Below are positions 38,422-47,821 of a stretch of DNA of 64,000 nucleotides, piece by piece; position 1 is the stretch's first letter, and each line of letters opens with the position of its first letter. Source of the DNA: Bradyrhizobium betae. Lineage in GTDB: Bacteria; Pseudomonadota; Alphaproteobacteria; Rhizobiales; Xanthobacteraceae. Location: NCBI RefSeq assembly GCF_008932115.1, contig NZ_CP044543.1, positions 6,640,501 through 6,704,500 of the forward strand. The letters run 5' to 3'. Under the pieces are notes generated by a model that had not been told where the DNA came from, did not search any database, and saw only the letters and a program-made list of their open reading frames with translations. The position numbers were made by a program, and so were the translations under genes.

Positions 38422-38493
38422 CTACAAGCGCACGCCTCCCCGGGCCCCGAAGGCCGTGGTGGTTTTGGTCGTGCGTTTGGTGGTCGTGAACAT
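38422..38493 (-). CDS. Thr-rich leader peptide of asd
   Basis: A 23-codon frame from ATG 38493 to TAG. The first 13 codons read MFTTTKRTTKTTT: eight Thr and two Lys. These are two end products of the pathway that Asd feeds. It stops 31 nt before the terminator hairpin. The Shine-Dalgarno is weak (the ATG follows GTCGCCGCC, 9 nt after an in-frame stop), so translation could begin leaderless or weakly. Composition, place and following terminator together mark a transcription-attenuation leader. Confidence 0.72.
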   Translation of the reverse strand: MFTTTKRTTKTTTAFGARGGVRL

Positions 38494-38559
38494 GGCGGCG
38501 ACTTATGCGGGAGACTCTGGCGCCCGTCAATGGCTATTCGGGCGGGATTGTGGCCGGCG

Positions 38560-39165
38560 CTATTTCGCCCGGGCGCCCGGCGGCTCCAGGATGACCTCCT
38601 TGAGGTCATCGCCGCTGATGACGACGATCGCGAAATTGAGCCGGCCGCGTTCGCGCACCAGCCCGCCGCTGATCGCTTTGCCTGACGCCGCCTGCTCGGC
38701 GACGCGGACCGCGTCCGCAAGCCGGTGCCGGATTGCGCCGAGCGCTGCGAGATTGCTGCGATCGTCCAGCTCGAGCTCGGTCAGGGGCAGGGCGGCTTCG
38801 CCGCCGATGAGCTCGCCGGTGGACGCATTGATGGTGTGCCGCCAGATCCGGTCGTTGTGCAGGGTCTTGACCCGGTAGACCGGCACGCCGGAGGCGCCGT
38901 CGAAGCTGACATCCGCGGTCATGGCGCCGGCGTGGCGCGCCTCGGCAATGGCCATGGCCTGGCCGATCGAGACGGTCGAGCTGCGGAAGCGCTCGATCTC
39001 GCGGCTGACCGCTTGCCGGTCGGCCTCGGCGCTCCCATCTGTCTCACCGTGAAGGGCGGTGGGCGTGCCACCGGCCGAGACCACCGCCTGCACCGGCGCA
39101 GCAATGAGCAGCGCCGACAGGGCGAATGCAGACAACGTCCAAAGGTGTTGTCGTGCTGCCGTCAT
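38560..39165 (-). CDS. Exported PepSY-domain protein
   Basis: A 201-aa protein. A signal peptide (LWTLSAFALSALLIAAPVQA) is followed by two PepSY-like units: ISIGQAMAIAEA-type (VSIGQAMAIAEARHAGAM) with VPVYRVKTLHNDRIWRHTIN, and then ADAVRVAEQAASGKAISGGL with LNFAIVVISGDDLKEVILEP. PepSY proteins often inhibit proteases or act in heme or metal handling. ATG 39165 or 39216 are possible starts. A candidate TetR operator lies upstream at 39386. Confidence 0.8.
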   Translation of the reverse strand: MTAARQHLWTLSAFALSALLIAAPVQAVVSAGGTPTALHGETDGSAEADRQAVSREIERFRSSTVSIGQAMAIAEARHAGAMTADVSFDGASGVPVYRVKTLHNDRIWRHTINASTGELIGGEAALPLTELELDDRSNLAALGAIRHRLADAVRVAEQAASGKAISGGLVRERGRLNFAIVVISGDDLKEVILEPPGARAK

Positions 39166-39385
39166 GCTCGAAACCGTTGGTACGTTCGAAGATCCGGCAC
39201 GTTCCAAAATGGCCATGCTCGTAACCTTGGCCGGCGAGTGTGCCGGATGATCGTAAAGAATTCGCGGCCGACCATGGGCAACGGCCGGCCGCGGAGCGCT
39301 GCGGCGGGCTGTACCCGCTGCGGCGATCTTAGCGGTGCGGACCACCTTGGGGCTGGTGAAAAAGCGGTCCGTATCGCTTATAACT

Positions 39386-39404
39386 AAACCATACCGTATC
39401 GTTT
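39386..39404. promoter_or_regulatory. Candidate TetR operator O1
   Basis: AAACCATACCGTATCGTTT is a 19-bp dyad with 8 of 9 arm pairs matching. It lies upstream of the PepSY gene and just beyond the 3' end of the TetR gene. A further CCGTATCG stands at 39369-39376. The right arm with four more bases (GTATCGTTTTATT) recurs exactly at 41600. Confidence 0.5.
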
Positions 39405-39465
39405 TATTCTGGTCAATGCCGCGGACGTGCCCTCGTAGGGGACAGGGCGCAAGCTCACGGAATTG

Positions 39466-40248
39466 TCAGCGGGAGGGGCGGCGCCGCGGGGCGGCTTTGG
39501 CGGCATCCTTGACGCGGCCGGCCGGTCCCAGCGCGCCGGCTAGGAACAGCTTGATCGCGACGCGCATCCGCTTCTCGGCGAATTTGATTTCCATCGGCGT
39601 GCCGAACGTCGCCATGCGGTGGGTGTGGCCAACGACGACGTCGAGGAACACCTCGGCCGCAATGGTGGTGTCTTCGATGTCGAGGGCGCCTTGCGCCACC
39701 AGGTGATCGAAGAAGCGCGCGGTGGTGGCGACCGCCTTCAGCCAGCCCTCTTCCATGCCGAGCTTGGCGATGTCGGGGAAATTGATGGCCTGTGACGTCA
39801 TCATGCGGCTGAACGCCATGGCGTCCGGCCCGCAGGTGAATGTCAGCATTTCCCGCCCGATCTCGACCAGCCGCTGCTCGACGGAGATGTCGGACGATCT
39901 GCCGAGCTGCGTCTCGGCCGCCGCGGACAGCGGGGCAAGCCAGCGCGTAATCTCACGCCTCAGCACCGCCGTGAACAGTCCGCGCTTGTCGCCGTAACGG
40001 GAATAGACGGTCGGTTTGCTCACGCGCGCCGCTTCGGCGACCGCATCCAGCGAGGTGGCGTCAAAGCCGCGATCCAGGAACAGGCGGGTGGCGACCTCGA
40101 TCAGCCGCTGGTCGCGCTCGATGGCGGCGCTTTTCGTTGGCCGTCCGCCGCGCGATTTCGGCACTTCGCGCCGTGACGCTGCCCGTCTTGTCCTGGTCGC
40201 AGCCAATCCCATGCCCAATGATTCCTGCGGGGTCGTAACAATGGTCAT
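39466..40248 (-). CDS. TetR/AcrR-family transcriptional regulator
   Basis: A 260-aa one-component regulator. The DNA-binding domain is at about residues 45-90: IEVATRLFLDRGFDATSLDA then VSKPTVYSRYGDKRGLF, the classic helix-turn-helix. The C-terminal ligand domain resembles the AefR-type. ATG 40248 was chosen; ATG 40212 (MGLAATRTRR) is possible. An isolated GTATCGT half-site at 40304 stands about 56 bp upstream, which suggests autoregulation. Confidence 0.85.
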   Translation of the reverse strand: MTIVTTPQESLGMGLAATRTRRAASRREVPKSRGGRPTKSAAIERDQRLIEVATRLFLDRGFDATSLDAVAEAARVSKPTVYSRYGDKRGLFTAVLRREITRWLAPLSAAAETQLGRSSDISVEQRLVEIGREMLTFTCGPDAMAFSRMMTSQAINFPDIAKLGMEEGWLKAVATTARFFDHLVAQGALDIEDTTIAAEVFLDVVVGHTHRMATFGTPMEIKFAEKRMRVAIKLFLAGALGPAGRVKDAAKAAPRRRPSR

Positions 40249-40348
40249 TCGCTCTATAACGCGCAGGAGCGGGGGCGTCATCGCCAATCTGGCCGAATTG
40301 GCCGTATCGTCAACGGTCTTCGAAGGACGTCGTTCCGGCGCGTCAGTC

Positions 40349-41488
40349 CTAGGGGAGCGTCGACGTCCAGGCCTGTCCCGCCGCCGCTTTCTCATAACCG
40401 TATTGATACAGCGCCCGCATGTAGGCCGTGTCGAACCCTTCGGAGGGCGGCGCCGGATAATCACGTGCGATGTAGGAGAGGTGGAAGCCGAGATTGTTGC
40501 GCTTGGCGAAATCATAGGTCGAGAAGATGATGGACCGCGTCTGCGACTGGGTGATCGACGACAGGCTGCGTGAGGCGACGTCAATGGTGCTGTTGGAGAC
40601 CAGCTCGAAGTTGCGCTCGATCTTCTTGTTGACGAGAATGTAGATGTTCGACTTCGTGTTGCCGGGCAGACGTCCCTGGAAGAGCAGGGCCTCCGGCAGC
40701 GTCAGCACCGGTGCCGTCACGCCGCCGTCGACATGCATCTCCTGGAATCTGCGCCCCTGGCCTTCGGCTTCGATCAGGATGGGCGGAAACACCAGCGGGA
40801 TGCTGGCGGAGGCTGCCATCACGTCGCGAAACAGTTTGAGCGCCTCGGGCGTGCCCACGGCGGCGATCTTGCCCATGTCCCAGATGGCGGTTCGCTGGGT
40901 GTCGAGATCGGTCGTTACGATCAGCAGCCGTCGGCCCTTGGCGTTTTCGCGCGCGACCTGCTCGAGGATCTCCGGCCCGACGTAGCGCGCCACCAATTCG
41001 CGCAGCCGCTTATTGCCGAACAGGCCGGAGCTGAACAGCACGCGCATGATGCTGGGATCGTTCAGCAGGCTTTCGGCAATGCCGCTGGTGTAGACCTCCC
41101 TCAACGTGTCGTCGTATTGCGATCCAAGAAACGCAAAGGGCGCGATCAGGCCGCCGGTGCTCACGCCGGACACGACCGAAAAGGTCGGGCGAGTGCCGGC
41201 CGCGCTCCAGCCGTTCAGCACGCCCACGCCATAGGCGCCATCCGCGCCGCCGCCGGAGAGCGCCAGATAGCTCCTGGTCAGGGGGAAGCTGAATTTCGTG
41301 ACGGGGTCGTCGGTGTAGCGGCGCAAGCCGTCGATATCGAGCACGCGCGACGTGGTGGCGTCGGCGGCCGTATAGGGCGTGCGGGGCAGGGAGGTGCAGG
41401 CGGAAAGCGCCAGGCTGCAGGCTAGCGCCAGAAATCCGATCAGGCGGGCGCCTGTCTGCCTCGTCTGGCCACGCGAGGCGCGGGACAT
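40349..41488 (-). CDS. Patatin-like phospholipase lipoprotein
   Basis: A 379-aa serine hydrolase of the patatin family. A lipobox (CSLALSAC) indicates membrane anchoring. [12 protein letters not shown] is the oxyanion hole, GVSTGG the nucleophile elbow, and HVDGGVTAP carries the catalytic aspartate. It should hydrolyse acyl esters of lipids. ATG 41488 gives a compact n-region; ATG 41515 is also possible. A candidate TetR operator is upstream at 41590. Confidence 0.88.
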   Translation of the reverse strand: MSRASRGQTRQTGARLIGFLALACSLALSACTSLPRTPYTAADATTSRVLDIDGLRRYTDDPVTKFSFPLTRSYLALSGGGADGAYGVGVLNGWSAAGTRPTFSVVSGVSTGGLIAPFAFLGSQYDDTLREVYTSGIAESLLNDPSIMRVLFSSGLFGNKRLRELVARYVGPEILEQVARENAKGRRLLIVTTDLDTQRTAIWDMGKIAAVGTPEALKLFRDVMAASASIPLVFPPILIEAEGQGRRFQEMHVDGGVTAPVLTLPEALLFQGRLPGNTKSNIYILVNKKIERNFELVSNSTIDVASRSLSSITQSQTRSIIFSTYDFAKRNNLGFHLSYIARDYPAPPSEGFDTAYMRALYQYGYEKAAAGQAWTSTLP

Positions 41489-41589
41489 TTCGGTCGAACA
41501 TGAAGCGGAGGGCATTGGCGGTGGCTGGCGATCACGTATCTGCGGCCGCTGGCAAATCTGCCGCAGCATCCCGTCCAGCGCCCAAGAAA

Positions 41590-41608
41590 AAACTACACTG
41601 TATCGTTT
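41590..41608. promoter_or_regulatory. Candidate TetR operator O2
   Basis: AAACTACACTGTATCGTTT is an imperfect dyad (7 of 9 arm pairs) lying between the divergent patatin and tgt genes. Its right part shares 13 identical bases, GTATCGTTTTATT, with the site at 39396. The regulator gene is between the two sites. Confidence 0.45.
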
Positions 41609-41721
41609 TATTTTGCAAGCTGCGGCTCGATCAAGTCCGCATCACAAATGTGTCCCACTCTGATGCATTGCGCGGTCAGAGCGGGTTGATCGGCCCCGCC
41701 CGACACGCAATAAGCACGGCC

Positions 41722-42870
41722 ATGACTCCACCCAATAACGATCTACCCAATCATTTCGAACTGCTCGCGACCGATGGCGCCGCCCGCACCGGTCGCCTGA
41801 CCACGCCCCACGGCGTGGTGCGGACGCCAGCCTTCATGCCGGTCGGAACCGCCGGCGCCATGAAGGGTATGCACTGGCGCGAGGTGCGCGATGCCGGCGC
41901 CGATATCGTGCTCGGCAACACCTATCATCTGATGCTGCGTCCCGGCGCCGAGCGGATCGCCGCGCTCGGCGGCTTGCAGACATTCACCGGCTGGAACGGT
42001 CCGATGCTGACGGATTCCGGCGGCTTCCAGGTGATGTCGCTGTCTGACCTGCGCAAGGTGACCGAGCACGCCGTCACCTTCCGCTCGCATATCGACGGTG
42101 CCAAGGTGGAACTGTCGCCGGAGCGCTCGATCGAGGTGCAGCGCCTTCTCGGCTCCGACATCGCCATGCAGATGGACGAATGCGTGCGGTTGCCGGCCGA
42201 GCGCGACGACATCGACCGCGCGATGCAATTGTCGCTGCGCTGGGCCGAGCGAAGCAAGCGCGCCTTCGAGAGTGCTCCTGAGGGTTACATGCTGTTCGGC
42301 ATCGTGCAGGGCGGCGATATCCCGCAGCTTCGTCATGCCAGCGCCGAAGGCCTCACTGCGATCGGCTTCCACGGCTATGCGATCGGCGGCCTTGCCGTCG
42401 GCGAGCCGCAGGCCGTGATGCTGGCGATGATCGACGAGACCGCGCCGGCCCTGCCGGCCGACCGGCCGCGCTATTTGATGGGCGTCGGTACGCCGGACGA
42501 TATTCTTGAAGCCGTCAAGCGCGGCATCGACATGTTCGATTGCGTGATGCCGACGCGCAACGGCCGGCACGGCGTGGCCTTCACCCGTTTCGGTCAGGTG
42601 AATTTGCGCAATGCGCGCCATGCCGACGATCCGCGTCCGCTCGACGAAGACAGCTCATGGCCGTCGGCGCGCAACTACGCACGCGCCTACCTTCATCATC
42701 TCGTCAAGGCCGGCGAGACGCTCGGAGCGATGCTGCTGTCGGAAATCAACATCGCTTACTACCAGTTCCTGATGCAGGGCATCAGGAACGCGATCGCACA
42801 CGGAACGTTCGAGGAGTTCTACCAGCGTACGCGCGAGGACTGGGCGAGGGGCGATATCGCCCCGCGCTGA
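41722..42870 (+). CDS. tgt: Queuine/preQ1 tRNA-ribosyltransferase lacking the zinc ligands
   Basis: Base-exchange enzyme that puts preQ1 in place of guanine 34 in tRNAs. 382 aa. [12 protein letters not shown] carries the first catalytic Asp, [12 protein letters not shown] and [12 protein letters not shown] the rest of the active site. The conserved zinc site CxCxxC...H is absent: the segment after PLD reads [19 protein letters not shown], so the three Cys positions are Ser311, Trp313 and Ala316 and the His is Ile342. Otherwise length and spacing are as usual. ATG 41722 begins [12 protein letters not shown]. Confidence 0.93.
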   Translation: MTPPNNDLPNHFELLATDGAARTGRLTTPHGVVRTPAFMPVGTAGAMKGMHWREVRDAGADIVLGNTYHLMLRPGAERIAALGGLQTFTGWNGPMLTDSGGFQVMSLSDLRKVTEHAVTFRSHIDGAKVELSPERSIEVQRLLGSDIAMQMDECVRLPAERDDIDRAMQLSLRWAERSKRAFESAPEGYMLFGIVQGGDIPQLRHASAEGLTAIGFHGYAIGGLAVGEPQAVMLAMIDETAPALPADRPRYLMGVGTPDDILEAVKRGIDMFDCVMPTRNGRHGVAFTRFGQVNLRNARHADDPRPLDEDSSWPSARNYARAYLHHLVKAGETLGAMLLSEINIAYYQFLMQGIRNAIAHGTFEEFYQRTREDWARGDIAPR

Positions 42871-42883
42871 AGCGTGACGGCCG

Positions 42884-43102
42884 TCAGTTGCAGACGATCC
42901 GCTGCTTGACGGCGTGCTTGGTCACGAAGCCGTAGCCGCACGTGTCGCAGGTCCAGAGATAGCTGATCACGTGGTCGGAGACGTAGGCGGAGGCTTCTGC
43001 TGCGACCATGGAGTCGGCGCATACGGGACAGGTGGGCAATTCGCTGCAACGCGGATCGCGCCTTGGCGTTACGGTCGACAACACTTCAGCGATTGCTGAC
43101 AT
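42884..43102 (-). CDS. Small zinc-ribbon protein
   Basis: A 72-aa protein with CPVC and CDTC pairs (TCPVCADSM, WTCDTCGYGF) 27 residues apart that should bind one zinc. There is no other domain. It converges on tgt with a 13-bp gap. Similar tiny zinc-ribbon proteins recur at 54227 and 57329. Function unknown. Confidence 0.75.
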   Translation of the reverse strand: MSAIAEVLSTVTPRRDPRCSELPTCPVCADSMVAAEASAYVSDHVISYLWTCDTCGYGFVTKHAVKQRIVCN

Positions 43103-43325
43103 CGTGGTGACCTCCCTGTTCTGAGACCTAAGTCTAACATAAGCAGAATCAATTGACGAGGTCGCAACACAAATGCGTTGGTTTTCTGCTAATTACAGAT
43201 CACGCGATTTTGCGACGCAGCGTATTTAACATGTGCCGCATTGTCGCTTGCGTGTCGCCGCTAGCTGTCCGTAACTGCGGAAAGAGCCGCGATCAAAGCG
43301 CAATTGTCGTCACAGGGAGTTCATC

Positions 43326-44303
<978 letters not shown>

Positions 44304-44306
44304 GAC

Positions 44307-44549
44307 ATGGCGGATCAACCCCCGAGGCGACCGCGTACGCTGGGCGATGCCAGGACCGAGGCCGAGGCGGCCTTCAAGAAGGTGACGGCCAAGGTGGTCG
44401 TCGCGCCGCCGAAACAGAACGTGGCGCCGGGGATCAAGGAACAGGTCAGCCTGCGGATCGACCAGGACGTGCTGGAGTTCTTCCAGGAAGGCGGCCCCGG
44501 CTGGCAGGACCGTATCAACGAGGCGCTGCGCAAGGCCGCGGGGAAGTAA
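44307..44549 (+). CDS. BrnA-type antitoxin family protein without a BrnT partner
   Basis: An 80-aa protein. VSLRIDQDVLEFFQEGGPGWQDRINEALRK, here written in parts, is the ribbon-helix-helix region of BrnA proteins (LRIDQDVLEFF then WQDRINEAL). BrnA normally follows its toxin gene brnT; here the upstream gene is cysK, 3 bp away, and no BrnT is present. It may be an orphan or have a regulatory use. Confidence 0.75.
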   Translation: MADQPPRRPRTLGDARTEAEAAFKKVTAKVVVAPPKQNVAPGIKEQVSLRIDQDVLEFFQEGGPGWQDRINEALRKAAGK

Positions 44550-44556
44550 CCAACCT

Positions 44557-44636
44557 CGTCATTGCGAGCGCAGCGAAGCAATCCAGGCTGTCACGGCGGA
44601 GAGATTCTGGATTGTTTCGCTGCGCTCGCGATGACG
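44557..44636. repeat. Palindromic repeat after brnA
   Basis: CGTCATTGCGAGCGCAGCGA and the inverse TCGCTGCGCTCGCGATGACG form arms of about 20 bp with one or two mismatches around a 40-nt middle that also pairs in part (AATCCAG, CTGGATT). It is a common bradyrhizobial dispersed palindrome. Confidence 0.8.
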
Positions 44637-44660
44637 GAGTATGCGGCGGGCACCGTCGCC

Positions 44661-44695
44661 ACAAAAAGAAAAAGCCCGGCGCGAGCCGGGCTTTT
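44661..44695 (-). terminator. Rho-independent terminator of the caspase-fold gene
   Basis: AAAAGCCCGGC and GCCGGGCTTTT make a strong stem with a short loop; on the minus strand it is followed by TTTTTCTTTTTG. It is 22 bp beyond the stop of the gene at 44717. Confidence 0.9.
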
Positions 44696-44716
44696 GCATG
44701 TTGTAGCTTGCGTGCC

Positions 44717-46144
44717 TCAGCGGCGGAACATGCCGCCCATCATGCCGCCGACGACGCCGCCGACGAAGGCCGCGCCGGCATCGCCGCCGCCACCGCTGTT
44801 GCGATGCTGCGCCGGTGCCGGTGCGCTCTGGGCCTGGGCCGGAGCACGCCGCGCTGGCTTCGGGCTGTCGTCGCTCGCGGTGGCCGGGGCCGCCACGATC
44901 TCGGAGAGCAGGGCCTTGTGCTGGAGCTTGTTGAGGTAGCCGGTCGACGGATAGCCGCGGGCGGCCTGCCAGCGCTTCAGCACCGTGCGGGTGTCGTCGC
45001 TGAACACGCCGGTCACCTTGGTGTCGAAGCCGAGCCCGGTCAGGCGGCGCTGCACGTCGCGGCGCTGGCCCTTGTCGAGGCCGATCTGGTCCTCGGTGAG
45101 CTGGGTCGAGTCATCGGTGAAGGTCGCCGGATCGATACCCGAGTTGAGGTTGCGGGTCGCCGTGGACGGGCCGCTCTTGATCGCAGCGAGCCGGGCCAGA
45201 GCCAGCGCCTTGAACTGGCCGTTCGGATAGGCCGAGAGGTAGGCGTTGAGCTCTTCCGGCTTGTTGGATTCCTTGACCGAGCGCCAATACTCGAGCTCGA
45301 CACCGTCAGAGCTGCTGGCCGCCGCCGGCACGACGCCGGAAGCGGTCGGCGCCGCGTTGGCCACCTGTGTCTGCTGCGAAGGGTTGAGATAGACCGCGCC
45401 GATCAGGTTGGTGTGTCCCCAGGGCAGCTGGCCCTTGCGGGTCTCTTCGTTGACCTGGGCGCGCACCGACGTCATCGCCTGCTGGATCTCGACGCCTGGC
45501 TTGGTGATGTTGTCGATCAGCGCGCGGGTGAAGGGACTGTTGTTGCCCTCCTGGCCGTCGAGCGCGGTCTGGCCCGGCCCGGTGGCGAACGCGATCAGCG
45601 TGCCTTCGCCGGACTTCATCTCGGCAAGGCCGCTCTGCACGTTGACGCTGCGGGTGGCGGAGTTCGACTTGATCTTGGCGGCGAACGGATTGTCGCGGCA
45701 GGCATCGAGGAAGACGAGCTTGACCTTGGCATCGCCCATGGTCTGCTCGAGCGTCAGGTCGATGTTGATGGCTGCGCCGAGCTTGACGTCCATCTCCGAC
45801 TTGATGTCGGCATCGACCGGCAGGAGATAGTTGCTGCCGCTCACCGCGATGCCGTGGCCGGCGTAATAGAACACGGCGACGTCGGAGCCCTGCGCCTTCC
45901 GGCCGAAATCCAGCAGCTTCTCGGTCATCTGGTCGCGGGTGAGGTTGGATCCTTCGATCACCTCGAAGCCGACATTGCGCAGCGTCGACGCCATCGCCTT
46001 GGCGTCGATCGGCGGGTTCGGCAATTGCGCGACGTTCTTGTAGGAGCCGTTGCCGACGACGAAAGCGACGCGGCGGTCGGCCTTCGCGGCGCTGACCGAC
46101 AGCGCCATGCACATCAGCGAAGCGAGGAGGGTGAGATAGCGCAT
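44717..46144 (-). CDS. Exported caspase-family (peptidase C14) protein with a peptidoglycan-binding-like domain
   Basis: A 475-aa protein. A signal peptide (LTLLASLMCMALSVSAAKA) precedes a caspase fold at about residues 24-260: VFYYAGHGIA carries the catalytic His97 and LVFLDACRDNPF the catalytic Cys149. Then a linker and a peptidoglycan_binding_1-type helical segment at about 360-425 (RRDVQRRLTGLGFDTKVTGV). The C-terminus is Gly/Met-rich (GGVVGGMMGGMFRR). Prokaryotic metacaspase-like proteins of this kind are exported; the target is unknown. Confidence 0.85.
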   Translation of the reverse strand: MRYLTLLASLMCMALSVSAAKADRRVAFVVGNGSYKNVAQLPNPPIDAKAMASTLRNVGFEVIEGSNLTRDQMTEKLLDFGRKAQGSDVAVFYYAGHGIAVSGSNYLLPVDADIKSEMDVKLGAAINIDLTLEQTMGDAKVKLVFLDACRDNPFAAKIKSNSATRSVNVQSGLAEMKSGEGTLIAFATGPGQTALDGQEGNNSPFTRALIDNITKPGVEIQQAMTSVRAQVNEETRKGQLPWGHTNLIGAVYLNPSQQTQVANAAPTASGVVPAAASSSDGVELEYWRSVKESNKPEELNAYLSAYPNGQFKALALARLAAIKSGPSTATRNLNSGIDPATFTDDSTQLTEDQIGLDKGQRRDVQRRLTGLGFDTKVTGVFSDDTRTVLKRWQAARGYPSTGYLNKLQHKALLSEIVAAPATASDDSPKPARRAPAQAQSAPAPAQHRNSGGGGDAGAAFVGGVVGGMMGGMFRR

Positions 46145-46341
46145 CTGAAATCCCCAGAATCGAATTGCAGGCAGCAACAAATTGGCAACGAACTTACACG
46201 ACACGGCCGGTTTCGCGCTAGCGAAACGACAGTTCGCCCAACCCATTGCTTCGCGGCCGAATGTGCACGATGGAATGCCCCTCCAACGTGATCCAAATCA
46301 CGCTCGACCACCTTGTTTTGTCGCGCGAGGCGGCGTCCGGT

Positions 46342-47268
46342 TCACTGCGCGCGGGCTGGAACCGGCGGTGCGGGCTTCAAATTCAGGAGATTGCCGCACA
46401 GGATCAGCGCGGCGCCAAATACCGTCCAGGCGTCGAGCCGCTCTGAATACAGCAGCCAGCCCACGGTTGCCGTGAGCGGAACCCGCAAGAAGTCCATCGG
46501 CACCACGATGGTCGCATCCGCATAGCGGAGCGCACTGGCGAGGCAGTAGTGCGAAAATGTGCCGCAGACCCCAATGACGAACAGCCAGACCCAGAGGGTC
46601 GCTGACGGCCAGGTCCAGACATAGAGCGTCGGCAGCAGGCCCACGACAAACTGCACCACGATCATCCAGAACAGGATCGCCAAGGCGCTCTCGGTCCGGG
46701 TCAGCGATTTTGCCAGGGTCATGGAGATGCTGAAGCCGATTGCAGCGCCGAGCGCGATCAGTTGGCCCGGATTGATCTCGCCGGTGGCGGGCCGCACGAT
46801 CATGATCACGCCGACGATGCCGAGCACGATGGCGGCGATCTTCCAGACGGTCATGCGCTCGGCGAGGAATGTTGCGGCCAGCAGCGCGGTCCAGATCGGC
46901 ATGGTGAATTCGATCGCCACCACCTGGCCGATTCCGATCAGCGTCAACGCATAGAACCAGCCGAGCTGCGCGAAATAATGCACCCCGTTGCGTGCGAGAT
47001 GCTGGGGCAGGCGTTTGGTCGCGACCGCCTTGAAGCCGCCGGACCGGTAGATGATCGGCAGGAGCAAGCTGAACCCGATCACCGACCTCACTTCCATGAT
47101 CTCGAACACGTTGAGCTCGCGCGTGGTCTCGCGTCCGGCGACCACCATGACCAGCATCAGGGCCAGCCAGCCGGCCATCCACAGTGCAGCCATCGTTTTG
47201 GACGGTGTCGCGGTCATCGGTGCAGGTGTTGGGGATCGATCCTGAGGGAGGGTGGGTATCGGCGACAT
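46342..47268 (-). CDS. EamA/DMT-family transporter
   Basis: A 308-aa membrane protein with ten predicted helices in two EamA halves (about residues 25-155 and 170-295). LNVFEIMEVRSVIGFSLLLP is the typical first loop. TMPIWTALLAATFLAERMTV at the end of the first half and ALRYADATIVVPMDFLRVPL in the second are DMT hallmarks. The substrate is unknown. ATG 47268 or 47217 can start it. It is divergent from ridA. Confidence 0.85.
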   Translation of the reverse strand: MSPIPTLPQDRSPTPAPMTATPSKTMAALWMAGWLALMLVMVVAGRETTRELNVFEIMEVRSVIGFSLLLPIIYRSGGFKAVATKRLPQHLARNGVHYFAQLGWFYALTLIGIGQVVAIEFTMPIWTALLAATFLAERMTVWKIAAIVLGIVGVIMIVRPATGEINPGQLIALGAAIGFSISMTLAKSLTRTESALAILFWMIVVQFVVGLLPTLYVWTWPSATLWVWLFVIGVCGTFSHYCLASALRYADATIVVPMDFLRVPLTATVGWLLYSERLDAWTVFGAALILCGNLLNLKPAPPVPARAQ

Positions 47269-47365
47269 CGCTGCCGTTTGCAACGGCAAATCTGCGGATG
47301 CAGCGACGCGGGGCGGCGTGGTAAGGCTTGGGCGAACAACGACAAAAGACGGGAGATCTTCGCTC

Positions 47366-47821
47366 ATGCGCATCTTGCAGCCGGCCGAATGGAAGAAACC
47401 GCGCGGCTTTTCCCATGGCGTGGTGGCGGAAGGGCCGGGTCGCTGGGTGGTGCTGGCCGGACAGACCGGCGGCGACGAGACCGGCAATTACGCGCCCGAC
47501 ATGGCGGCGCAGGTTGCAACCGCGCTGACGCGGATCATCAAACTGTTGGGTGAGGCCGGCGCAGGTCCCGAACACGTCGTCCGCTTGACCTGGTACCTCA
47601 CCAGCCGCAGCGAATATGAGGCCGCGGGTGCCGGCATCGGCGCGGCCTGGAAGGAAACGCTGGGGCGCAATTTCCCGCCTTCGACGCTGCTCTACATCAG
47701 CGGTCTCGTGGACGACCGGGCCAAGGTCGAGATCGAGGTCACGGCGTTCGTCCCGAACGCAAAAAAAAATCGACCCGGCGATCTCGCCGGGTCGATTTGT
47801 CATTCGGACGTGTCGGCTTAG
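47366..47821 (+). CDS. RidA-family protein with a read-through tail
   Basis: A 151-aa YjgF/RidA protein, which typically hydrolyses reactive enamine intermediates. VVLAGQTGGDETGNY, AGPEHVVRLTWYLTSR and PPSTLLYISGL follow the family pattern; the usual final strand is VEIEVTAFVP. After it the frame goes through nine A's and the terminator of the convergent gene, adding about 22 unrelated residues up to a stop at 47819. GGGAGATCTTCGCTC precedes the ATG. Confidence 0.82.
   Translation: MRILQPAEWKKPRGFSHGVVAEGPGRWVVLAGQTGGDETGNYAPDMAAQVATALTRIIKLLGEAGAGPEHVVRLTWYLTSRSEYEAAGAGIGAAWKETLGRNFPPSTLLYISGLVDDRAKVEIEVTAFVPNAKKNRPGDLAGSICHSDVSA
47761..47797 (-). terminator. Rho-independent terminator of the gene at 47818
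   Basis: On the minus strand AATCGACCCGGCGA and TCGCCGGGTCGATT pair around a 1-2 nt turn and are followed by nine T's. It lies inside the 3' coding end of the ridA gene. Confidence 0.85.
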
